Below, in pieces: positions 6,378 through 6,956 of a stretch of DNA of 6,956 nucleotides. The stretch is taken from assembly GCA_964545545.1 (NCBI GenBank), contig CAZJGK010000118.1, positions 1 through 6,956 on the forward strand, given 5' to 3'. The stretch is from JAHJTW01 sp964545545. GTDB taxonomy: Bacteria; Krumholzibacteriota; Krumholzibacteriia; LZORAL124-64-63. Position 1 is the first letter of the stretch; each line of letters begins with the position of its first letter. The position numbers and the translations under genes are program-made. The notes under the pieces are model-generated. The model searched no databases and had not been told where the DNA came from. It saw nothing but the letters and a program-made list of their open reading frames with translations.

Positions 6378-6404
6378 GGTGATTTTCCTACTGCGGACAT
6401 GGTG

Positions 6405-6438
6405 ACGGCCCCGGGGTTTCCCGGGGCCGTTTTTTTTT
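6405..6438 (+). terminator. Intrinsic terminator of the sigma factor gene
   Basis: An 11-bp perfect GC-rich stem (6405-6415 ACGGCCCCGGG paired with 6420-6430 CCCGGGGCCGT) has a 4-nt loop GTTT and runs into nine T residues at 6430-6438. It begins 28 nt after the sigma stop codon. The opposite strand has no T run after the stem, so it should not end transcripts of the converging YigZ-family gene efficiently. Confidence 0.95.
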
Positions 6439-6452
6439 GCAAGGCAGGCCCG

Positions 6453-6956
6453 TTAGCCGAGGTTTATTTCCCGCGCGGCGACCTTTCCTGCCGTGGTTTC
6501 CCGCAAACGAACGGCAAAAGCCTGGCAGCTGGAGTTCGGCAGCCAGATTCGCCAGCTGATTTCCTCGGCATAGGCTTCTTCCCTGATTTCACCCTGGCCC
6601 AGCTGGAGGATGTGATCCAGGGTCTTGCGCAGGGTGTAGGGGAAGTCCAACTTGAATTCCCGACCCAGCATGACGATCCTGGTGCCCGCTTTGGCCACGG
6701 CGGCTTCCGCCGCTTCGCCGTAGGCGCGGGACAGGCCTCCGGTCCCCAGTTTGATGCCCCCGAAATATCGGACCACGACCACCGCCGCATCGCTGACCTT
6801 GAATTTGCGCAGGGAGGCCAGAATGGGCTCGCCGGCGGTTCCGGCCGGCTCGCCGGCATCGCTGCGGATTTCCTGGATCGTATCATGATGGCCGGTTCGC
6901 CACCCGTAGCAGACATGCCGGGCGTCGTGGAATTGGCGTTCCTGTTCCTGGACCCA
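6453..6956 (-). CDS. YigZ/IMPACT family protein (UPF0029), N-terminus outside the window
   Basis: The frame enters at the right edge and ends at TAA (6455-6453), giving 167 residues. Family proteins are about 200-210 long, so roughly 35-45 N-terminal residues are missing. The UPF0029 domain signatures are clear: DARHVCYGWR (11-20, counting from the edge), the glycine-rich DAGEPAGTAGEPIL (33-46), and RYFGGIKLGTGGL (63-75). Residues from about 100 to the end match the position of the DUF1949-type C-terminal domain, with LDFPYTLRKTLDHIL at 103-117. The bacterial family has known structures, and relatives include eukaryotic IMPACT, a translation-control regulator; the molecular function in bacteria is unsettled. 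An in-frame GTG at 6782 is internal, since conserved motifs lie upstream of it. The gene converges on the sigma gene with the sigma terminator between them. Confidence 0.93.
   Translation of the reverse strand, partial: WVQEQERQFHDARHVCYGWRTGHHDTIQEIRSDAGEPAGTAGEPILASLRKFKVSDAAVVVVRYFGGIKLGTGGLSRAYGEAAEAAVAKAGTRIVMLGREFKLDFPYTLRKTLDHILQLGQGEIREEAYAEEISWRIWLPNSSCQAFAVRLRETTAGKVAAREINLG

Overview
This window reads as ordinary chromosomal DNA from a GC-rich Gram-negative bacterium. The gene content (a group-2 RpoD-like sigma factor, a DUF4139 protein, a stand-alone receiver protein and a YigZ-type protein) and the codon use suggest a deltaproteobacterium (Desulfobacterota, perhaps Desulfovibrionales). 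That placement is an inference from protein character, not a database match. I see no phage, transposon, CRISPR array, tRNA or rRNA.

Layout. At the left edge is the C-terminal end of a TPR protein (+). It is followed 43 nt later by a complete uppP/bacA (+), the undecaprenyl-diphosphate phosphatase that recycles the lipid carrier for peptidoglycan and other surface glycans. A single-domain CheY-like response regulator (-) meets uppP tail to tail with one base between the stop codons. Its 5' side runs into a block of exactly 100 Ns (1461-1560), a scaffold placeholder of unknown true length. On the other side of the gap is a DUF4139 protein (+) that has lost its N-terminus to the gap. It converges, with 6 nt between, on a 711-residue multi-pass membrane protein with C-terminal TPR repeats (-).

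A roughly 370-nt intergenic region (5027-5396) separates that gene from a divergently transcribed sigma-70-family gene (+). Its right-hand part is clearly more AT-rich than its surroundings and is full of dyads. It carries an extended -10 promoter candidate that overlaps a sigma-54-like motif. The sigma gene ends at a textbook intrinsic terminator, and a YigZ/IMPACT-family gene (-) converges on it and is cut by the right edge.

How the genes relate. There is no clear single pathway. UppP and the membrane-TPR protein both plausibly serve the cell envelope, and the receiver protein and sigma factor are regulatory. The arrangement is mainly convergent pairs with very short spacers. The parts most worth a second look are the sigma gene's regulatory region, its basic N-terminal tail in place of an acidic region 1.1, and the unassigned membrane/TPR fusion protein. 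I did not find convincing evidence of a new multi-gene system.
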